A stretch of DNA of 64,000 bases from Synechocystis sp. PCC 7509. GTDB lineage: Bacteria > Cyanobacteriota > Cyanobacteriia > Cyanobacteriales > Chroococcidiopsidaceae. Under the pieces are notes generated by a model that saw only the letters and a program-made list of their open reading frames with translations, was not told where the DNA came from and searched no databases. The translations under genes and the position numbers were made by a program. Below are positions 1 to 8,862 of this stretch, one piece after another. The stretch lies in assembly GCF_000332075.2 (NCBI RefSeq), contig NZ_ALVU02000001.1, forward strand, positions 3,298,324 through 3,362,323, read 5' to 3'. How positions within the stretch are numbered: the stretch's first letter is position 1; every line of letters begins with the position of its first letter.

Positions 1-100
1 TGGGAATCACCGCCCCATCGTCGCCAATAATTTCGGCGGGACAAAAACGCTGCAACTTTGCTAAAAGACCTTTTTCGCCAATGTCTCGAACTAATTGCAA
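1..100 (-). CDS. thiL: thiamine-monophosphate kinase, N-terminal part (runs off the window)
   Basis: The reverse strand reads about 33 codons from a probable TTG start at 100 to the window edge. The text includes VRDIGEKGLLAKLQRFCP followed by a GDDGAV motif, which is how cyanobacterial ThiL begins. The GDD acidic cluster binds Mg-ATP in this family. ThiL phosphorylates thiamine monophosphate to thiamine diphosphate in the cytoplasm. An in-frame TAA lies three codons upstream, so the start must be TTG or a nearby ATT. The gene follows the small acidic gene at 111-329 after only 10 bases, so the two are probably co-transcribed. Only the N-terminus is visible, so the call rests on this short motif. 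Confidence 0.72.
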   Translation of the reverse strand, partial: MQLVRDIGEKGLLAKLQRFCPAEIIGDDGAVIP

Positions 101-110
101 AATAATTTAC

Positions 111-329
111 TTATTCATCGCGTTTTAAGTCGTCTCTTTCATTGCCTGATTCTTCGTACATTTGCGGTGCTACTGCTGGGTTACTAACACGTTCTTCGGG
201 GCTTAACTCCATCATCGCATCTTCAATAGCTGGTGGATGCTTAATGCGATCGCGCATTTCTGCTGTTAGTTCGACTTCTTCGTTTTCTGTACTTTTCTCA
301 GCTTGGCTTGGAGTTGTTTCGCTATTCAT
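111..329 (-). CDS. small acidic hypothetical protein
   Basis: This is a 72-residue, highly charged protein (many Glu, Asp and Lys) with no hydrophobic segment and no cysteine. It is low in complexity and probably largely disordered. I do not recognise a family. It ends 10 bases before the probable start of thiL on the same strand, which suggests a two-gene transcript. The opposite-strand reading over the same bases is longer only at its 3' side and has no recognisable features. I prefer the minus strand because of its hydrophilic composition and position. Confidence 0.5.
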   Translation of the reverse strand: MNSETTPSQAEKSTENEEVELTAEMRDRIKHPPAIEDAMMELSPEERVSNPAVAPQMYEESGNERDDLKRDE

Positions 330-545
330 GAGTATTTTTTAAAAGGACTCTTTAGCTTAGGTTTTCTTCCATTACTAACCCACTATCAAAAGACAGAAAA
401 ACAGTCTATTTTAAAGCCCTGCTGACCCCCAAAACGTGCTAGAATTGTAGCAGAAAATGACATAAATATAGCAGCTATTTGGAATGATTTGGCGCTTTAT
501 TGAGTTTGTCTATTAAAATCTCAGGTTTTTGGAGCTTTTTGAGCT

Positions 546-3185
546 ATGACGATCTCTCAGGAGAGGATTATCCCCACCGATTTGCGTAATGAAATGTCCC
601 GGTCTTACCTAGAATACGCCATGAGCGTAATTGTAGGTCGGGCGCTTCCAGATGCCAGGGATGGTCTAAAACCTGTGCATCGCCGCATTCTTTACGCCAT
701 GCACGAACTCGGACTAACAGCCGATCGTCCTTTTCGTAAATGCGCCCGTGTAGTCGGGGAAGTATTGGGTAAGTATCACCCGCACGGAGATACGGCGGTT
801 TATGATGCTTTGGTGCGGATGGCGCAGGATTTCTCCATGCGATCGCCCCTCATCAACGGACATGGTAATTTTGGCTCGATAGACAACGATCCACCCGCCG
901 CGATGCGATACACCGAATGTCGCTTGCAGTCATTAACAGGGGACTCGTTATTACGGGATATAGAAGCAGAAACGGTAGATTTTAGCGACAACTTCGACGG
1001 TTCACAGCAAGAACCTACCGTACTACCCGCCCGCATTCCCCAGTTATTGCTTAATGGTTCTTCGGGAATTGCAGTCGGGATGGCGACAAATATTCCCCCC
1101 CACAACTTGGGTGAAGTAATTGATGGCTTAGTCGCCCTAATTCATAATCCAGAAATTACCGATCTGGAATTAATGCAATACATTCCTGGCCCAGACTTCC
1201 CCACCGGGGGACAGATCCTCGGAACTGCGGCAATTAAAGAAGCTTATACTACCGGGCGCGGCTCAATTTGTATGCGCGGGGTGGCAACAATTGAAACTAT
1301 TGAACAAAGAGGTCGTCCCGATCGAGAAGCGATTATTATTACAGAGTTGCCTTACCAGACAAATAAGGCAGCACTAATTGAGAAAATCGCCGAAATGGTG
1401 AATGAAAAGCGCCTAGAAGGGATTTCGGATATTAGAGACGAAAGCGATCGCGATGGGATGCGAGTAGTTATAGAACTAAAGCGCGATGCCTATCCCCGCG
1501 TAGTGCTAAACAACCTGTACAAACAAACACCTGTACAGGCAAACTTTGGCGCAAATATGCTGGCGCTGGTAAATAATGATCCGCAGTTGCTAACGCTGCG
1601 GCAGTTTTTACAGGTATTTTTAGACTTTCGCATCGTTTCGATTACCCGCCGCACCCAGTACGAATTGCGGAAAGCTGAGGAAAGAGATCATCTGTTGCAA
1701 GGCTTGTTAATTGCTCTAGCAAATTTAGACGCGATTATCATTACAATTCGTCAAGCCGCCGATTCACCCACTGCCAAAGTAGAATTAATTGAGTCCTACT
1801 CTCTTAGCGAACAACAAGCCGATGCAATTTTGCAGATGCAGTTGCGCCGATTGACAGCATTAGAAGCCGATAAAATTCGCCACGAACACGATGATTTGCA
1901 AGTGCAAATTAACGACTTGCAAGATATATTGGCAAGACGCGAACGAATTTTAGAAATTGTTGAAACTGAAGTAGGACAAATCAAAGCCGCCCACTCCACT
2001 CCCAGACGCACAGTAATTGAGCGAGACTTGGGGGAACTTGGAGATATTGACTTAATCGCCAATGAAAAAGCTTTAATTTTGCTAACAGAGCAAGGTTACA
2101 TTAAACGGATGCCTGTAAGCACCTTTGAGGCGCAAAGTAGAGCAACGCGAGGTAAAGCGGGAGCAAAAATTAAAGAAGATGATGGGATTGAGCATTTTCT
2201 AACTTGCTGCGATCACGACAGCGTACTATTTTTTAGCGATCGCGGTGTAGTTTATTCCCTCAAGGCTTACCAAATCCCCGCCGCCTCCCGCACTAGCCGA
2301 GGTGCGCCGATTGTGCAGATGTTGCCCATCCCCAGAAATGAAAAAATTACCTCTATCGTTCCCGTAAGCGAATTTACTAGCGAGGAATACCTAGTAATGT
2401 TGACTCGCAACGGCTACATCAAAAAAACTGAACTAACAGCTTTTAGCAACATTCGGGCAAACGGTTTAATTGCAATTTCTCTAGAAGATGGCGATCAATT
2501 ACGGTGGGTACGACGCGCCAGAAATGAAGACAGTATTATTATCGGTTCGCGTTCCGGGATGGCGATTCACTTTAGAACCAATAAAGAACAATTGCGCCCT
2601 CTAGGGAGAGCAACTCGCGGCGTAAGAGCAATGAAGCTGAAAGCTGGCGACGAACTAATTGGGATGGATATATTGCCTAGTGCAGTTCTTGCTACTTTAC
2701 CCGTTTTAGATAATGACACGGAAGAAGTCGAAATCGAAGAAGTAGAAGTTACGGACACTGAAGTAGAAATTGCTGAAGTAGAAGTTATAGAGACTGAAGT
2801 AGAAATTACTGAAGGTGAAGAAGTAACGGTTACAGAAGGAACAGGCCCTTGGGTGTTGATCATTACTATGGGCGGCTATGGTAAGCGAGTTCCAGTAGCT
2901 CAGTTTAAATTGTATAACCGAGCAACTAAGGGTAAAATTGCCACCAAATTTAAACCCCGTAAAATGCAAGACAAACTTGCCGCTCTCTGCGTTGTCAATA
3001 CTGATGATGAGTTGATGATGGTAACAAGTCGCGGGATTATTATTCGTCAAACCGTTAATGCCATTCCTACGCAGTCTAGAACTGCTACCGGGGTTAGAGT
3101 GCAACGATTGGATGAAGACGATGCGATCGCCGATGTTGCTTTAGTACCGCCTAATGTCATTGATGATGATGTTGAGGAAGAGTAA
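546..3185 (+). CDS. gyrA: DNA gyrase subunit A
   Basis: The protein has 879 residues, close to usual GyrA length. It is the breakage-reunion subunit of gyrase, which introduces negative supercoils with GyrB. The N-terminal winged-helix/tower region carries [20 protein letters not shown] and the DNA-cleaving tyrosine in AAMRYTE near residue 122. From about residue 500 the C-terminal domain shows six beta-pinwheel blades, each with a G-Y/V-x-K/R type signature. The GyrA box in blade 1 reads QSRATRGK, degenerate relative to the textbook QRRGGKG. An acidic tandem-repeat insert (residues about 725-770) lies between blades 4 and 5. A GGAG lies about 11 bases before the ATG. lnt starts inside the 3' end. 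Confidence 0.96.
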   Translation: MTISQERIIPTDLRNEMSRSYLEYAMSVIVGRALPDARDGLKPVHRRILYAMHELGLTADRPFRKCARVVGEVLGKYHPHGDTAVYDALVRMAQDFSMRSPLINGHGNFGSIDNDPPAAMRYTECRLQSLTGDSLLRDIEAETVDFSDNFDGSQQEPTVLPARIPQLLLNGSSGIAVGMATNIPPHNLGEVIDGLVALIHNPEITDLELMQYIPGPDFPTGGQILGTAAIKEAYTTGRGSICMRGVATIETIEQRGRPDREAIIITELPYQTNKAALIEKIAEMVNEKRLEGISDIRDESDRDGMRVVIELKRDAYPRVVLNNLYKQTPVQANFGANMLALVNNDPQLLTLRQFLQVFLDFRIVSITRRTQYELRKAEERDHLLQGLLIALANLDAIIITIRQAADSPTAKVELIESYSLSEQQADAILQMQLRRLTALEADKIRHEHDDLQVQINDLQDILARRERILEIVETEVGQIKAAHSTPRRTVIERDLGELGDIDLIANEKALILLTEQGYIKRMPVSTFEAQSRATRGKAGAKIKEDDGIEHFLTCCDHDSVLFFSDRGVVYSLKAYQIPAASRTSRGAPIVQMLPIPRNEKITSIVPVSEFTSEEYLVMLTRNGYIKKTELTAFSNIRANGLIAISLEDGDQLRWVRRARNEDSIIIGSRSGMAIHFRTNKEQLRPLGRATRGVRAMKLKAGDELIGMDILPSAVLATLPVLDNDTEEVEIEEVEVTDTEVEIAEVEVIETEVEITEGEEVTVTEGTGPWVLIITMGGYGKRVPVAQFKLYNRATKGKIATKFKPRKMQDKLAALCVVNTDDELMMVTSRGIIIRQTVNAIPTQSRTATGVRVQRLDEDDAIADVALVPPNVIDDDVEEE
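2739..2810. repeat. 36-bp tandem duplication encoding an acidic insert in gyrA
   Basis: Two adjacent 36-bp units (2739-2774 and 2775-2810) differ at only a few positions. Each encodes the pattern EVEVxxTEVEIx. Each unit is itself built from two related halves beginning GAAGTAGAA. The insert continues with more Glu/Val/Thr on both sides and separates pinwheel blades 4 and 5 of GyrA. Confidence 0.85.
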
Positions 3186-4830
3186 ACAACTAAAAGCGGG
3201 GGGTTTGCTCCCGCTATTTATTGCTCTAATTGCTGGGGTGCTGATGGGTTTAACCGTCGCACCCTTTGGCGCATGGTTTTTAGCCTGGATTGCTTTAGCG
3301 CCGCTATGGATTCTTATTATTGAAGGGAAAACTAATACTTTCCTTTGCGCCTTGCTGTGGGGAATTGGCTATCACGGGGTAGCGATTTGGTGGATTACAG
3401 GGATTCACCCGATGACATGGATGGGAGTACCAATTCTTGCTAGTTTAGCGATCGCTACTTTTTGTTGGATATTCCTTACCCTGTGGGGAGCAGCTTTAGT
3501 TGCAACTTGGGCAACTTGCATAAGTTTTTTAGGGAAAAATTTAGCTTTTCCCCTGCGCGTTTTAGTTGGTACAACCTTATGGTGCGGTTTAGAAAGTCTT
3601 TGGAGTAGGGGCGCGTTGTGGTGGACTACACTGGCGTACACTCAAAGCCCCCACAACACAGCTATTTTACATTTAGGTCAAATATCGGGAACTACCGCAG
3701 TAACTGCCGCTCTAGTTACCGTTAACTTGTTAGTTGCTGAAGCTTGGCTGAATACACCTGTTGCACGAATCCAGGAACGCCCCCTAAATCCCCCAACTTT
3801 GGGGGACTTAAGATCCAGTCCCCCCCAGAATTGGGGGGTTAGGGGGGCAAAATATTATTTATGTAACCGTCCTAAAGGTTACTTAAATGCGATCGCTCTA
3901 CTAATCGGATTGCATTTACTTGGTTGGGGATTAGCCAGCCAGCCATTAATTCAACCTCCCGAAACCGCCTTAAAAGTAGGCATCATTCAAGGTAATATTC
4001 CTAACGAAATCAAGCTTTATCCCGGCGGTTTACGTCGGGCAATTGAAGGTTATACTACAGGCTACCAAACCCTAGCAGAGCAAGGAGTTGAGGCAGTTTT
4101 AACCCCGGAAGGAGCTTTGCCTTTATTTTGGCGAGATATCCCCAATAGTTCTTTTTACAAGGCGGTGCTTGAAAAAGGTGTTGTTGCTTGGTTGGGAGCT
4201 TTTGGAGAACAAGGAAGCAGTTATACAAATAGTTTATTTACACTCACAGGTACGGGACAAATTTACAGCCGTTATGACAAAGTAAAATTAGTACCTTTAG
4301 GCGAATATATCCCTTTTGCAGAAGTTTTAGGGGGATTAATTAATAGACTTTCCCCCTTAGAAGCCCAACAAGTTGCTGGTGCAGACAACCAAATATTTGA
4401 TACACCCTTTGGACGTGCGATCGCAAGTATTTGTTATGAATCCGCCTTTTCTGAGCATTTACGCCGCCAAACAGCTTTGGGAGGTCAATTTATCCTCAGC
4501 GCTGCCAATAACGCCCACTATAGCCCCGCTATGCCCGCTCAACACCACGCGCAAGATGTAATGAGGGCAATTGAGAGCGATCGCTGGGCAGTACGAGCCA
4601 CAAATACGGGTTACTCTGGCATTATCGATCCGCACGGCAAAACAGAGTGGATATCTAAGCTCAACACTTATCAATTACACGCTGCAACTATTTATCGCCG
4701 AGAAACCAAAACCTTGTACGTGCGCGCTGGAGATTGGTTAATGCTCTTACTATTGACGTTGAGCTTGATAGTTTTGGGGATAACTTTAAATAATAGTAGA
4801 AGTCACAACGAGCAACCAAGGCAACTTTAA
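3154..4830 (+). CDS. lnt: apolipoprotein N-acyltransferase
   Basis: This 558-residue inner-membrane enzyme transfers an acyl chain from phospholipid to the N-terminal cysteine of lipoproteins. About six hydrophobic helices occupy the first 200 residues. A nitrilase-like catalytic domain follows, with [10 protein letters not shown] (catalytic Glu), [15 protein letters not shown] (catalytic Lys) and ICYES (catalytic Cys). A final helix lies near residue 535. The gene overlaps gyrA by 32 bases. The first codons contain several ATGs, so the exact start is uncertain. Residues about 209-232 are encoded by an inserted palindromic repeat that stays in frame and falls between the membrane part and the nitrilase domain, where it is likely tolerated. 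Confidence 0.93.
   Translation: MSLMMMLRKSKQLKAGGLLPLFIALIAGVLMGLTVAPFGAWFLAWIALAPLWILIIEGKTNTFLCALLWGIGYHGVAIWWITGIHPMTWMGVPILASLAIATFCWIFLTLWGAALVATWATCISFLGKNLAFPLRVLVGTTLWCGLESLWSRGALWWTTLAYTQSPHNTAILHLGQISGTTAVTAALVTVNLLVAEAWLNTPVARIQERPLNPPTLGDLRSSPPQNWGVRGAKYYLCNRPKGYLNAIALLIGLHLLGWGLASQPLIQPPETALKVGIIQGNIPNEIKLYPGGLRRAIEGYTTGYQTLAEQGVEAVLTPEGALPLFWRDIPNSSFYKAVLEKGVVAWLGAFGEQGSSYTNSLFTLTGTGQIYSRYDKVKLVPLGEYIPFAEVLGGLINRLSPLEAQQVAGADNQIFDTPFGRAIASICYESAFSEHLRRQTALGGQFILSAANNAHYSPAMPAQHHAQDVMRAIESDRWAVRATNTGYSGIIDPHGKTEWISKLNTYQLHAATIYRRETKTLYVRAGDWLMLLLLTLSLIVLGITLNNSRSHNEQPRQL
3779..3848. repeat. palindromic repeat inserted in frame in lnt
   Basis: About 70 bp made of two hairpins: CCCCCAACTTTGGGGG, then CCCCCCAGAATTGGGGGG, bordered by CCCCCTAA and TTAGGGGG. 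It encodes [18 protein letters not shown] followed by GVRG. The same element occurs in inverted orientation at 57884-57953 inside another gene and is read there in the same frame. Confidence 0.9.
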
Positions 4831-4850
4831 AATTACCTCTAGTATCAGTT

Positions 4851-5474
4851 ATGATTCAGACCATATCTAAACAAGTGACCTTTGACGAGTTTATTGCTTG
4901 GTATCCAGAAAAATCAGAATCTCGTTACGAATTGCACGATCGCACTATTGTAGAAATGCCTAAACCGACAGGAAAACACTCAGAAATAGCAGGCTTTCTG
5001 GCAGCAGAACTTAATTTTATAATCAGACAGCAGAATCTCTCTTACTTTATCCCCAAAGAGTGCGTAATCAAGTCTGATAACGACAAATCGGGCTACGAAC
5101 CCGATTTAATAGTTTTAGATAGACAAGCTATTACAAGCGATCCTAGATGGGAAAGAGAATCAATTATCACATCTGGTAATTCTGTTAAATTAATTATCGA
5201 AGTTGTTAGCACTAATTGGCGCACGGATTACGGATATAAGCTTACTGATTACGAAACTTTGGGCATTCCTGAATACTGGATTGTAGACTATTTAGGTTTG
5301 GGTGGCAAGCGATACATAGGCGACCCCAAACAGCCGACAATTTCTGTTTATAGTTTGGTTGAAGACGAGTATCAAGTTAGTCAATTTCGGGGTAGCGAAG
5401 TTCTACAATCCCCAACTTTAAAAGACTTGAATCTAACCGCCGAGCAAGTTTTTAATGCGGGAATACTTATTTAA
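4851..5474 (+). CDS. Uma2 family (DUF820) putative restriction-like endonuclease
   Basis: A 207-residue protein of the Uma2 family, which is greatly expanded in cyanobacteria and has a PD-(D/E)XK nuclease fold. The N-terminus has the usual FDEFIAWYPE and YELHDRTIVEMPKPTGKHSE segments. The catalytic core is GYEPDLIVLD followed by VKLIIEVVS, with DYETLGIPEYWIVD after it. All expected core elements are present, so the protein may be active. Its biological role is not known; many copies travel as single genes. It starts 20 bases after lnt and overlaps the convergent HNH gene by 4 bases. Confidence 0.88.
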   Translation: MIQTISKQVTFDEFIAWYPEKSESRYELHDRTIVEMPKPTGKHSEIAGFLAAELNFIIRQQNLSYFIPKECVIKSDNDKSGYEPDLIVLDRQAITSDPRWERESIITSGNSVKLIIEVVSTNWRTDYGYKLTDYETLGIPEYWIVDYLGLGGKRYIGDPKQPTISVYSLVEDEYQVSQFRGSEVLQSPTLKDLNLTAEQVFNAGILI

Positions 5475-5926
5475 ATACTTATCTCACAACTATCGTCTTG
5501 GGGCGGATGCCAACCACCTTGTATCCAAAAAGTACGCGCTCTTTGAATAAATTTATCATTGTGCAATTCATCATTTAGATCGAGGCGATTATTAGTTGCT
5601 CTACCAACAGAAGTTAAACTAATAATTTTCACTCCATCAGCCGTCCAAGTAAAATGTTCTGCCCATAGTTGCTGACGTGGCTGAAATAAAGGACTTTCTA
5701 ACCCACTTTCTAAGTCAATTCCAGTTGTGAAATTATAGCGACGTTCATTGCAACGACGACAAGCTAGGGCTAAATTATCTAATTCGTTAGAACCACCTAA
5801 CGATTGCGGAAGCAAATGCTCTAATGTAAACAAATCGGCGCTACTCCATTCTGGGGAGTGGCAATACTCACATAAAAATTTAGCTCTTTCTCGCACTAAC
5901 TGACGAGTAAGCTTGTTAATTGTCAT
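5471..5926 (-). CDS. HNH endonuclease
   Basis: A 151-residue protein with a clear HNH zinc-finger nuclease core: CEYCHSPE, then TLEHLLPQSLGG, then NLALACRRCNERR. The two CxxC pairs would bind structural zinc, and the His in LEH is the expected catalytic base. The C-terminal half has no domain I recognise. The ATG overlaps the stop of the upstream small gene by one base (TAATG), so translation is probably coupled. It is the last gene of a minus-strand cassette with a SLATT-like membrane protein, which suggests a mobile or defence-type unit, but that is inference. Confidence 0.9.
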   Translation of the reverse strand: MTINKLTRQLVRERAKFLCEYCHSPEWSSADLFTLEHLLPQSLGGSNELDNLALACRRCNERRYNFTTGIDLESGLESPLFQPRQQLWAEHFTWTADGVKIISLTSVGRATNNRLDLNDELHNDKFIQRARTFWIQGGWHPPQDDSCEISI

Positions 5927-6162
5927 TATTGAGCCATAACCATAGCGTTAATCAAAGTAAAAATTCTAGATAACTCTGATATTCCGGCTAGTTCTGTTGC
6001 TTCGTCTAATGTAAGCAATCCATTTTTGTTGCGTTCTAATAGTTCATCAGAACGAGACTGTAGCTCGTCAGTAAACTTAAATAAATTGAAATTATTTACT
6101 TGTCTAATTTCAATACCATTAGGAAGTAGGGATGAAGGCTGTATCATCATTTGTGCAGTCAT
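5926..6162 (-). CDS. small hypothetical protein coupled to the HNH nuclease
   Basis: With the ATG at 6162 the protein has 78 residues. A TTG at 6183 would add seven residues and overlap the upstream gene. The sequence is mixed helical, with LQSRSDELLERNKNG and LTLDEATELAG segments and no transmembrane stretch. Small helical proteins of this kind often precede HNH genes in cyanobacteria, possibly as a partner or antitoxin-like protein. I cannot name a family. The stop codon overlaps the HNH start codon by one base, so the pair looks translationally coupled. Confidence 0.6.
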   Translation of the reverse strand: MTAQMMIQPSSLLPNGIEIRQVNNFNLFKFTDELQSRSDELLERNKNGLLTLDEATELAGISELSRIFTLINAMVMAQ

Positions 6163-6172
6163 TATTTTTACT

Positions 6173-6676
6173 TTATTTTTCAATAGTGCGTTTTTTTATT
6201 GATTCTGTTGCCGATTCATAATCTTCATTAGATGGAATACATAAGTTGTAGCTATTATTTGCCTCAAGATAATCTTTTTGTAACACTTTAAACTCTCTGA
6301 GTAAAGAGTCTTGCTCTATCATGCTATCTTCATATTCAGCCAAAAGTGTTCCCGCTTTGTGATAAATGCTTGCATATTTATCTCCAGCACTTAAATGTAA
6401 CTCTACATCTTTTTGAAAATTAAAAATTGTTTGAACTCCAGCCAAAGATGCGCTAAGAATGGCTAAAAACTTTACCCCGATAGCTAAATAATTAGGTATT
6501 ATTAAATCAAGTAGTGGAGAAAAAATTACAATATTAGCTAGGATAATACAACAGCTTAGGTTTCTGTAATAGCTTTGTTTTGTTTGCGCCGCTTTGAAGT
6601 GAGCAGTTTTTACATTTCTAGAATTCTTTTCTAAGTCTAATACTTCTTTGCAAATTTTTTCTGCGCTGTTAGACAT
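6173..6676 (-). CDS. SLATT-like two-helix membrane protein
   Basis: A 167-residue protein with a charged N-terminal helix, two adjacent hydrophobic helices (about residues 38-58 and 65-85) and a long charged C-terminal helical region with KYASIYHKAGTLLAEYE. This layout matches SLATT domains: two membrane helices followed by a cytosolic helical hairpin. They are predicted pore-forming effectors, often near nucleotide-signalling or conflict genes. No SMODS, SLOG or TIR gene is visible here. It lies 10 bases upstream of the next small gene. The family assignment is from pattern recognition and a profile search could overturn it. Confidence 0.6.
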   Translation of the reverse strand: MSNSAEKICKEVLDLEKNSRNVKTAHFKAAQTKQSYYRNLSCCIILANIVIFSPLLDLIIPNYLAIGVKFLAILSASLAGVQTIFNFQKDVELHLSAGDKYASIYHKAGTLLAEYEDSMIEQDSLLREFKVLQKDYLEANNSYNLCIPSNEDYESATESIKKRTIEK

Positions 6677-6850
6677 AGCTAAAAATTAGTAGTTGAGCAA
6701 TCTAATTTTGAATTATATCTTGCTAGTAAGCCACTGTATAATTACGGTAATTGTTTGCCCAACATTTTTTAAATTGGTAACAGTTAAACTAGGGTATGTT
6801 GCCCCTTCGTAGCGAGCAAAACTTAATTATTGAGTGAGTTTTTAAAGTTG

Positions 6851-7558
6851 TTAAGAAGCTCCATCACTAATTGTCTTTGCAGACTGATTAAATAATAATT
6901 GTCTCGACTTTTCAATATCAAGGGGTTGATTTTTAAACGCTTCGGCTTTTGCGTAAGCGCGAATAGTCGCGCTCCGTGTTTTAATTGCTTCAAACCAGCG
7001 CTTGAGATGGGGAAAATTATCTAAATTTTGACTCTGCATCTCGTAGCCTGCAATCCAAGGATAAGAGACAATATCGGCAATTGAATAAGTACCAGCAACA
7101 AACTCTCTGTCTTCTAAGCGCTTATTTAATACGCCATACAAGCGTCCAGTTTCATTAACATAACGGTCTATAGCATAGGGAATTTTTTCGGGTGCGTAAC
7201 GGTTAAAATGGTTGTTTTGTCCCGCCATTGGGCCTAATCCGCCCATTTGCCAGAATAACCATTCTAAAACTGACACGCGATCGCGTATATCAGTAGGAAT
7301 TAATTTATTAGTTTTCTCAGCTAAATACAGCAAAATCGCCCCAGACTCAAATACAGATATAGGTTCGCCGCCGCCCGTAGGTTCTCTATCAATAATCGCC
7401 GGAATCCGGTTATTAGGAGAGATTTTCAGAAATTCTGGCTTAAATTGGTCGCCCATGCCGATATTAATCGGAATAATGTTGTAAGGTAAGCCAGTTTCTT
7501 CTAGAAACATCGTGATTTTGTGACCGTTGGGAGTTGTCCAATAGTAAAGGTCGATCAT
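6851..7558 (-). CDS. glutathione S-transferase family protein, Nu-class (YfcG/YghU-like)
   Basis: A 235-residue cytosolic protein with an N-terminal thioredoxin-fold domain (about 1-85) and an all-helical C-terminal domain. The N-terminus has YYWTTPNGHKITMFLEE, the Thr-Pro-Asn signature of Nu-class enzymes, which act as disulfide-bond reductases using two glutathiones. NNRIPAI (cis-Pro) and VFESGAILLYLAE are the usual glutathione-binding motifs. The C-terminal domain holds VAGTYSIADIVSYPWI, the N-capping box and hydrophobic staple of GSTs. The substrate is not predictable. It stands alone between a SLATT cassette and a divergent DCC gene. Confidence 0.9.
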   Translation of the reverse strand: MIDLYYWTTPNGHKITMFLEETGLPYNIIPINIGMGDQFKPEFLKISPNNRIPAIIDREPTGGGEPISVFESGAILLYLAEKTNKLIPTDIRDRVSVLEWLFWQMGGLGPMAGQNNHFNRYAPEKIPYAIDRYVNETGRLYGVLNKRLEDREFVAGTYSIADIVSYPWIAGYEMQSQNLDNFPHLKRWFEAIKTRSATIRAYAKAEAFKNQPLDIEKSRQLLFNQSAKTISDGAS

Positions 7559-7713
7559 GGGGTTAATTCTTATATTGTCTTACTTCAATACATCGCGCCT
7601 CTGCTCAAAAACATTCTACCCAAGGACGTAGTTGTGGGATGGCAATAAATATCAACCCTATTGGTTGTTGATTAATTTTTATTAAGATAGTTAAGTAATG
7701 TCTATTTATATTT

Positions 7714-8184
7714 ATGTCCTTATCAGCGACACAAGAACCTAGAGTAACTACACAGCCTTGGCAAATTAAGCTCTTATACGATGGTAAATGCCCTTTGTGC
7801 CTGCGGGAAGTCAACTTTTTGCAGAAACGGGATGCTGGGCGAGGATTGGTAGCTTTTGTCGATATAGCCGATGATTTTTATAGCCCTGAAGATAACGGCA
7901 ATATTGATTTTAAAACAGCTATGGGAAGAATCCACGCCGTGTTACCGGACGGTACGATAGTTAAAGATGTTGAGGTTTTTCGCCGCGTTTACGAAGTTTT
8001 GGGGATGGGGTGGATTTACGCGATTACCAAGCTACCGATAATTGGGTTTGTAGCCGATAAGTTATATGGTATTTGGGCGGATTTACGGCTTAAACTTACG
8101 GGAAGACCAGATTTAGCTACAATTGAACGCGATCGCACTCAAAGGCTTTGTAACTTAGAAGGGCGCTGTAAAAAAGTTGAATAA
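7714..8184 (+). CDS. DCC family (DUF393) thiol-disulfide oxidoreductase
   Basis: A 156-residue protein with the family-defining motif YDGKCPLCLREVNFL near residue 25. The CxxC lies at the start of a thioredoxin-like helix. A later ITKLPIIGFVADKLYGIWA stretch is the hydrophobic C-terminal segment typical of the family. DUF393 proteins are predicted to exchange thiols and disulfides; partners are usually unknown. The stop codon overlaps the start region of the following methyltransferase gene by 8 bases, so the two are likely translated together. Confidence 0.87.
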   Translation: MSLSATQEPRVTTQPWQIKLLYDGKCPLCLREVNFLQKRDAGRGLVAFVDIADDFYSPEDNGNIDFKTAMGRIHAVLPDGTIVKDVEVFRRVYEVLGMGWIYAITKLPIIGFVADKLYGIWADLRLKLTGRPDLATIERDRTQRLCNLEGRCKKVE

Positions 8185-8797
8185 CCATCCCGATGCTAGA
8201 CAATACGCCCCAGCAACTGAACGCAACCGCGAGGCAATTTTAGAGGTATTGCTAGAAATTTTACCCCCCACAGGTACAGTTTTAGAAGTTTCTAGCGGTA
8301 CGGGAGAACACGCGGTATTTTTTGCCCCTCGCCTAACTCCTCGCTATTGGCTACCAACGGATCTTAATCCTTTGGCGATCGCTAGTATTAATGCTTGGAG
8401 AAGTTATACTAACTTTGAAAACTTGTATCCGCCAATTGTTATCGATGTTTGTCAGCCAAACTGGGAATTAGGTAGTATTAAACCAATTGTGGCGATCGCT
8501 AACATTAACATGATTCACATTGCCCCTTGGGAAGCTTGTCTAGGCTTGATGACTGGTGCAGGGCAGATTTTACCTTCTGGTGGCATTTTGTATCTTTATG
8601 GCCCTTTTACTCTCGGCGGAAAGCATACTTCACCGAGTAATGCAGCCTTTGACGAAAGTTTGCGGGAGCAAAATCCTAATTGGGGTGTCAGAGATTTAGA
8701 TGAAGTAGTCGCCGTTGCTAAATCTCAACAGCTTAATTTAGTTAAAACCGTTGCTATGCCTGCAAACAACCTTTCTGTTATCTTTCAACTAGAGTAA
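8177..8797 (+). CDS. DUF938 family SAM-dependent methyltransferase
   Basis: A 206-residue protein with the DUF938 opening DARQYAPATERNREAILEVL. The SAM-binding glycine loop is LEVSSGTGEHAVFFA. ANINMIHIAPWEACLGLM and LYLYGPF follow, which are also family hallmarks. The fold is class I methyltransferase; the methyl acceptor is unknown. A TTG start at 8177 is needed for the full N-terminus and overlaps the end of the DCC gene, a typical coupling arrangement. Family length is normally just over 200 residues, which fits. Confidence 0.87.
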   Translation: MNNHPDARQYAPATERNREAILEVLLEILPPTGTVLEVSSGTGEHAVFFAPRLTPRYWLPTDLNPLAIASINAWRSYTNFENLYPPIVIDVCQPNWELGSIKPIVAIANINMIHIAPWEACLGLMTGAGQILPSGGILYLYGPFTLGGKHTSPSNAAFDESLREQNPNWGVRDLDEVVAVAKSQQLNLVKTVAMPANNLSVIFQLE

Positions 8798-8862
8798 GAA
8801 AGTTTATCTTAAATAAGATAAGCGATTTCTCAATCTGGCTCATAGGCATGGGAGACATTTCA

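Noticed and set aside
2567-3104. Two minus-strand reading frames opposite the end of gyrA
   Set aside because: They are mirror readings of the acidic tandem repeat in gyrA (Ser/Thr-Val and Tyr/Phe-rich low complexity) with no family resemblance.
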